A stretch of 64,000 nt of DNA. It comes from Emergomyces orientalis (taxonomy: Eukaryota; Ascomycota; Eurotiomycetes; Onygenales; Ajellomycetaceae). The stretch spans positions 310,001 through 374,000 of the forward strand of contig MOWL01000023.1 of the NCBI GenBank assembly GCA_002110485.1, given 5' to 3'. The notes beneath the pieces were generated by a model. That model did not search any database, was not told where the DNA came from, and worked only from the letters and a program-made list of their open reading frames with translations. A program made the translations under genes and the position numbers. Positions 58,355 through 64,000 of the stretch are shown here, in pieces. Position 1 is the first letter of the stretch. Every line of letters begins with the position of its first letter.

Positions 58355-60167
58355 ATGGCAGCGAAAAAAGTTGCGATCATTGGTGGTGGTAGGTGAAAAT
58401 TTAATCTTTGACCTACCCATTCCTACAAGATATTAAATCTTCCTAACCAACTTACAGGACCCTCTGGCTTAACTACTCTAAAACAATGCCTGGCAGAAGG
58501 TTTGGATGCTGTTATTTTCGAAGCACGCAATGGAATCGGAGGGCAATGGCGATATGAAGACCCAGATCCCGAAACGGACCATACCACCTCTTCCGTATAT
58601 CAGGGGGTGATTCTGAACTCAACGCGCGATACCTCGGGCTTCAGCGATTTCCCTATTGATCCTGCGCAATATCCGCACTATTTCAGTCATGACAGGATGT
58701 TAAATTATCTGGAGGGCTATACCGATCATTTTGGGCTAAGGAAATATATACGATTGCATACCAAAGTGATCTCCTGCACCCAGCTTCCGGACGGGAGGTG
58801 GACTGTAGTGCATCAGGCAAACGGAGAAAATCAGATGACATCGGAATACGACGCTATATTCGCGTGCTCGGGCCATAATTCTCTTCCCTCGACTCCTGAT
58901 TTCGAAGGTATGAGCTCCTACCAAGGTGATATCATTCATAGTCATGTATATCGGAGCCCGGCCAGATTCGAGGGCAAAAAAGTGGCCCTTATCGGCTTTG
59001 GGTCCTCAGCTATGGATTTGGCTTGCGAGCTGGTTCCAGTCGCGAAGGAGGTACATATGATTACGAGAAGAGGTGGGTGGGTTATACCACGCTTTATACT
59101 CGGCCTGCCGGCCGAGTCATACGATAGTGAGTTTCATTATTATTGCCCAAGCATATATGCGTCTCGTTCCTGATTTAACCTAACGGCTGCAACTCTAGAC
59201 CGAATTGCCGAGACAATGATCCCTGATCGTCTTTCACAATGGATCCAAACAAAGATTTTAAACTTTACCATTGGCAAACATCCAGAGGTCATTAAACCAG
59301 ACCACAGGCTACTACAAGCCAATGCGACTGTGCATAGCAATCTGATTGAGCATATTAAAGTTGGCAAAATCAAAGTCCATCGCACGGGTGTAGAGCGGTT
59401 CACTGAAACCTCCTTCGTGCTCACTAATGGCACGGTTCTAGATGTTGACGCAGTACTTTGCTGCACTGGTTATCGTATGGATGCTCCATACCTACCTAAG
59501 GAAACTTACCATGTGAAAGACAATCCAACTTTGAAATCACCAAACACCCTCGACCTATACAAACTGGTGGTTTCTCCGCGGTTTACTAACCTGTTCTTTA
59601 TCGGTTATGTCGAATTGCCGGGGCCTCTCATTCCCGTTGCCGAAGTTCAGGCGAGGTGGGCGTCTGCCATGGTGACAGGGAGAGTGAAACTGCCGTCAGT
59701 CGATGAGATGAATCAACGGGTGAAAGAGTACCAAGAGCATTTAGTTAAGACAGTATGTGATTCCCCCACCAGGCGCAAGTGATAAGCCAAAATTCACAAA
59801 ATTTCCTCTCGTAATATAAACCCTTCTCACTAATCTTCAGATGGTTGTTTCCGACCGCCATACCATAAACGTCCATTTCCTTCCCTACTGCGATTCTCTT
59901 CTCGCCGACCTCGATGCAAACCCCACGTTCACCCGCCTTTTGCATGGGTTCTTGACCTCGAATCCAGTCCGTGCCTTCTCCGTGCTAAAAGCCGTGTACT
60001 TTGGCGTGAATGCGCCTGCACAATATCGATTATTCGGACACGGGAGGAAGCCGGAGCTAGCTACTGCTACTTTGTTAAGGCTAGCAGAGGGAACGGGGAT
60101 AAACGCGAAGGAGAAGGAGCTTATGGATAGTGACGTCGTCAGCATCGATATTGAAGCGAAGGAATGA
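58355..60167 (+). CDS. Flavin-containing monooxygenase (FMO family)
   Basis: Four exons (58355-58388, 58458-59126, 59199-59752, 59841-60167) give 527 aa. The FAD fold is at the N-terminus (KKVAIIGGGPSGLTTL, completed across intron 1), with GIGGQWRYEDP. The FMO pattern HSHVYRSPARFEGKKV precedes the NADPH fold ALIGFGSSAMDLA. Later motifs are DAVLCCTGYRMDAPYL (the C-T-G-Y block) and a C-terminal NVHFLPYCDSLLADL. The enzyme uses NADPH and O2 to oxygenate soft nucleophiles such as amines or sulfides. In fungi such genes often serve secondary metabolism, but no backbone synthase lies in the window. All four exons are in phase and intact. Confidence 0.92.
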
Positions 60168-61674
60168 TGGGAAATGATAGGAAGGGGTAGATCCTGAAGG
60201 GCACCCATGGGAAGCGGGTGGCCAACAAATTGTTGTATTAATTTTATCCTCTTATTAGCTATCCTTAATATACGGCAGGAGGCGGCTAGGTTCTGAGTTC
60301 TTCATTGTATCCCTGGACGATCTGGTGGAAGCATCGGTTTTTCTTTCACCTTCATAGCGAGACAAATGAAGAAGTGAAATTTCCATATGCTGACCAAATC
60401 GCTCTATTCGTGATTGCTTCTATGGCTATTCTATTAGATCACCCTTGCGTGCAGGTCCATTATGTTCGTGTTAGCCGAGTATAGAATTCATAAATATTAA
60501 TACTATTCATGTCAATATCCCTTGTCAGCGTTCCAGTAGTTGTTTACAATATTACAAGATCGTAAGAACAGAAAGACAGGCAAAAAGAGAATAGCGAGTA
60601 TGCTACATGAAGTCCCTAAACCTGTTCTTCAGCGCATTACCAGAACTTACCTACATAGCCATTCCCCTCTTCCCCTTTCGCCTTGTTGGCATCAAGCAAG
60701 TCTACACGAATTGGCAGGAGTGGGCCAAATGGACTCTTACTAGAGCATACAAACAAGCAATTAGCCAGACAGCAAATTCCCACAAGAGCATATTTGAAGA
60801 AGACTATTTCCAACCCGCATAAGAAAGAATTTCGATGAACATTTATAATATCTAGATAGATATCTCTCGAGGTTTCTTCTATACAACAATCATATCTCGC
60901 ACAAACTATATGTAACAGGTAGTGATTGTATCCGTACATCCCAAGCTGTTACCCCCTAACTAACCCTAACCTATCTGTAAACTGATTTTGAGGGTATGGT
61001 TGTTCAATACGTGAATAAGAATGTGAAGTGAAATACTGTAGGTGTAAACGCGTGTGTTTTCAGATGGCGTGTTTAGAGCGGAGCGCGATTCCCAGAAAAA
61101 GCCAGCCGAAAATTGGATGAATTTTCAACTTTCTTCGACTGATGTTCCATAGGTGACTTTGGGATCAGTTGTAGAAGCAGGTGCGTAAATGACGTTAATT
61201 CATTTTGGCGTAGCTTTATATGTTTGGTTTTTCGCCAGAAGATGTGCTAGAACGAGGGTCAGGACTCGTCGTAATTAAAGAAGACGGAGGGAAACAGGTG
61301 GTCTATGTGCGCTTTGTTTTGGCTCAAAAGCGGATGCAAATAATAGATGATGATAATCAAAGGAAAGAGATGAGATGGGAAGAACTTCCGTTTCACGGCA
61401 ATCATGGTAGAGATGTCCACCCCGAAGAAGAACAAGGGTGCAATTGACGAAATTAAGAGTTGGCAGTGGAAAAAGGTGTGTTTCATTTAGAACATGAGAC
61501 AGAATAATAGCAACGTTGATGTTGGCCATACTGGTCGTCGAAACCCTTCTCTGTACGGCACTTTTGTGAGAGGGTATCCAAAAAAGCTATTCTGGAAAAT
61601 ACATATGAAGTTACTTCCGCAGCAAACAATTTTTGCCCCGTTCAAAAGCCAATCTATGGAGGTGATGATACCAG
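60168..61674. other. Intergenic region, convergent
   Basis: 1.5 kb between the 3' ends of the FMO and the leftward membrane-protein gene. An ATG frame of 75 codons at 61220-61447 is overlapped by open frames on the other strand and not called. A telomere-like motif is at 60957-60976. Otherwise nothing is recognised. Confidence 0.5.
60957..60976. repeat. Telomere-like motif (second copy)
   Basis: On the minus strand this reads AGATAGGTTAGGGTTAGTTA, differing at one base in 20 from positions 3754-3773 in the MITE-like element. It sits in plain intergenic DNA here, without visible inverted ends. Confidence 0.7.
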
Positions 61675-62596
61675 TCATCGCGGCTGCGCTGGCAATTCAA
61701 CTGGGCTTGTGGGCAATATGGTGTGCGGTGTTCTTCCCACCGCAGGACTGCTTGGTGCCTCCACAATTTCATTCGCTGGGGCTTCCATGACTTCAGCCTC
61801 ATTGTAAGGTCCTTTTTTCGTATCTGCTCCGGATTGTTGGTCATGTAAGGCTGCTTCCCTCGCCTTTCGGGCCCGACGTCTCCGCCGAACAGAGAAGAAT
61901 GCAATCACGGCAAGGAGTACCAAGAAAATGGGCACTCCGACACCTGCGCCAATAGCCGCGGCTTTACCAGCGTCTGGCGCTTCGACTGGTGTAGAAGTAG
62001 CTGTTGGCTCCGGGGAATTTGTTTGCGTTGCGCCAATGACAGTCACGGTTGTCGGTTGGCCTAGAGGAAACACAAACAGCGTCCAAATGTTCAGCCAGGG
62101 AATTCTTACCTTTGAGAAAATAAAGCAACGCAAAGCAAGACAAAATTCGGACTTTCGAACTATTAAATGTATAAAACTCACCTACAAAACTAACGATGGC
62201 ATCATTTTTCACAGCGCAATCAACGGCTTGAATGTTCGCATTCACGCAATAATACAAGTCATCCTTCGTGTTCTCGCACTTGCGCATGGGCTGGATGCCA
62301 CCCAATGTATCATTCCATGGCTTCCCGCCCCGAATACAGAAATTCGGGCATTCACCGGCTCTCCAAGATTTATCTGTGCAGCTTCCTCTAATGTAGCCAA
62401 CCGTCTCATTCTTCGCCTTGGTGTTTACGCATACGTTGTTTGAGAGACATGCAAAGCCAGTAGGGCAGCAGGTCGAGGGGCCGCTGGCGTGGCATGGAAC
62501 GTCTGCGGGAGTGACATTTCCGTTGCGATAGTAACAGACTGCGGAAACTGAGCAGGCGAATCCTAAAAGGTAGTGTGTGGAAAGTAGAAGTTTCAT
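61675..62596 (-). CDS. Predicted type I membrane protein with Cys-rich ectodomain
   Basis: Two exons (62596-62182, 62060-61675) join in phase 1, giving 266 aa. A signal peptide is clear (MKLLLSTHYLLGFACSVSA). The ectodomain (about 20-140) has many Cys in pairs and patterns such as TCCPTGFACLSNNVCV and CPNFC, with potential N-glycosylation sites. A Thr/Pro/Ser-rich stalk follows, then one membrane helix (AAAIGAGVGVPIFLVLLAVIAF, about residues 172-193) ending in RRRRR. The cytoplasmic tail is acidic and Pro-rich. The architecture is common in filamentous Ascomycota cell-surface proteins (mid2-like/Cys-rich type); function unknown. A frame on the opposite strand (61928-62443) is its shadow. Confidence 0.8.
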
Positions 62597-63688
62597 GATA
62601 GGAAGCTAGAAAAGGTTATAAACCGATATATTTTCAGCTGTGTAGGTATTTTCACGAATGCTTCTAACAAAAGTGGTGTGCGTTAAAAGAAATTGCGAAA
62701 ACCGGTATAAAATTGGGCAAATAATGAGAACCTTCGATGATGGATAAAGCTGAAAAAAACAGGAGCCGGGCAAGAAAAAAACTGAACAGCAGAATAAGAA
62801 ACCCTTATCAAAATCCAAGAGGTTTCAAACAGTGCCATAATAAAGGCGAAGATACTGGCGTCAGTGGGACCTAGGTACAGTACATCAATAACTGGCATCA
62901 TTCCCTGCAACAAGCCTCATGGCGATCCCCCGCCGTTGTTGACTGATTCGACACAGAGACGGCATAGCAGTTGTGAAACCCACAACCTTCGAGCTTAGCA
63001 TCCTGATCAGCCCCATAACTGGGACATACGCGGGAAAATTGAAGGTCGATTACCCGGGGAGCATCTGAGGAAGGAAATTTCAAAAGCAGATCATGGAATC
63101 GAGGGGCAGCTGAGAAAAACCGATGGTTGCATCCACTGTACATCAATTATCCCCCACAGAAGATACGAAGTACCCTTTCACAAAAGCCGATGATTCCTTT
63201 ATGCGAGGCTAAACCGGATAATGTCACAGGTGGATATCACCCAGGGCTGTGTGGCAGCGGAAAAAGTTGCAGGTAGATGCACCTCGGGCAGGAAGGTCAG
63301 GACGAAGGTTTCAGAGCTGCCAGCTGGGTGTTAGTTATTTATCAAACGTTGCGGCAACTCAAATTCTGCCCAATAGCGAACGGTGTGACAAAGCTTTGCA
63401 ATGCAAAAAAAATAAAGTTAAACATATTTATTCCTTGAACAAGAAGCATTTGCATGTCACCTGATAGATTTTTACGCACATCTTGCGTTTAGCCTCCAGA
63501 AAGAAATGTTGGAAGTTCATGAAGGGCCTCGACCAATCATTTTGGGCGCGTTGATGGATAAATACCCCTAGGACACCAGCTTTCAAGGGTCATGGTGAAT
63601 GTACCAGGAACCCATAAAACTAGCCAGCTTAATACGTCAGGAGCTCTATTTGGTCTGGTGTTCAATCATTGAACCCTTCTCTGGCGTT
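62597..63688. other. Intergenic region
   Basis: 1.09 kb upstream of the membrane-protein gene. An 82-codon minus frame (62898-63146) with several Cys is open but has no ATG support or known family. No gene is called. Confidence 0.45.
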
Positions 63689-64000
63689 ATGGACACCAAC
63701 GCGCTTGTTGATATCGTCCCACGAAGAGCAAATCTACCTTTGGGTCGAAAAGGTGATCGAAACTCGCACAGCAGGCCATCTTTGCCAGTGGAGGTCAGCC
63801 TTTCTTTCACCCCGAGAAGCTTCCCTGTTAACTAGGCGGTAAACTTCACTATGGCGGGTTCAATGCCGGCATAAAGGGTCTTCGCCGACAGCGCAGCCTG
63901 GATGGTTCGTTTCCCTTGTGTGGGGATGGTCTGTGATGACTACGCCGATGAGAAAGTTGCTGTGGAGATCGAGGCTCTGAATCTCATCTACGAGGAAACT
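63689..64000 (+). pseudogene. Start of an aminoglycoside-phosphotransferase-like gene, damaged, cut by window edge
   Basis: From the ATG at 63689 (MDTNALVDIV) the pieces resemble the N-lobe of fungal APH-type kinases: an HYGGFNAGIK glycine-loop segment near 63855, and VFADSAAWMVRFPCVGMV then DDYADEKVAVEIEALNLIYEE up to the edge (ATP-binding strand and helix). The second and third pieces are in different frames: GIK runs into GGTCTTCGCC with one extra base, so a frameshift near 63877 is likely. The first two pieces may be joined by a very short intron (GTCAGC at about 63795 to CTAG at 63834). The family includes many uncharacterised fungal kinases. The call rests on motif resemblance only. Confidence 0.4.

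Noticed and set aside
61928..62443. 171-codon plus-strand frame
   Set aside because: It overlaps the Cys-rich membrane protein on the minus strand, which has a signal peptide, membrane helix and in-phase intron.

Overview
This window is ascomycete fungal nuclear DNA. Its genes carry many short spliceosomal introns (about 45-170 nt, GT...AG, with TACTAAC/CTAAC-type branch sites), CT-rich upstream tracts, AT-rich intergenic spacers and a typical filamentous-fungal gene set. Gene content and protein style suggest Eurotiomycetes, possibly Onygenales; the order is an inference and was not tested. All gene calls come from reading translated exons and joining them by hand at splice sites, checking phase and known family sequence patterns. 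No database search was run.

Layout. Positions 1-13252 hold no gene I can recognise. They contain microsatellites, a candidate inverted-repeat element with a telomere-like core (3648-4000) and a few unsupported ORFs. Positions 13253-27766 are a dense housekeeping block: a DUF2461/TIGR02453 protein (-), divergent TYW3 (+), an RRM RNA-binding protein (-), ARPC4 (-), divergent UBP6 (+) and a mitochondrial-type hotdog thioesterase (+). A decayed TRI12-type MFS transporter follows (28835-30199). Next come SEA3/MTC5 (WDR59, -), RPS30 (-), RPL24 (-) and UBC13 (-). A broken NACHT-ankyrin (NLR-like) gene occupies 43986-47679. After it lie GNA1 (-), fumarase (-), an HSL-type alpha/beta hydrolase (-), a flavin monooxygenase (+), a secreted/membrane Cys-rich protein (-), and at the right edge the damaged start of an aminoglycoside-phosphotransferase-like gene.

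How the genes relate. Most are independent housekeeping functions: translation (RPS30, RPL24, TYW3), ubiquitin/proteasome (UBP6, UBC13), TORC1 nutrient signalling (SEA3), actin nucleation (ARPC4), UDP-GlcNAc/chitin supply (GNA1) and the TCA cycle (fumarase). The accessory genes (MFS, NLR, phosphotransferase-like) are the ones with frameshifts or stops. That fits an accessory, fast-turnover component interspersed among conserved genes.

The most interesting points are the extreme exon structures (a one-codon first exon and a 9-nt last exon in ARPC4, a 20-nt micro-exon in the DUF2461 gene), the NLR pseudogene with near-identical ankyrin DNA repeats, the telomere-like element, and the 13-kb gene-poor left arm.
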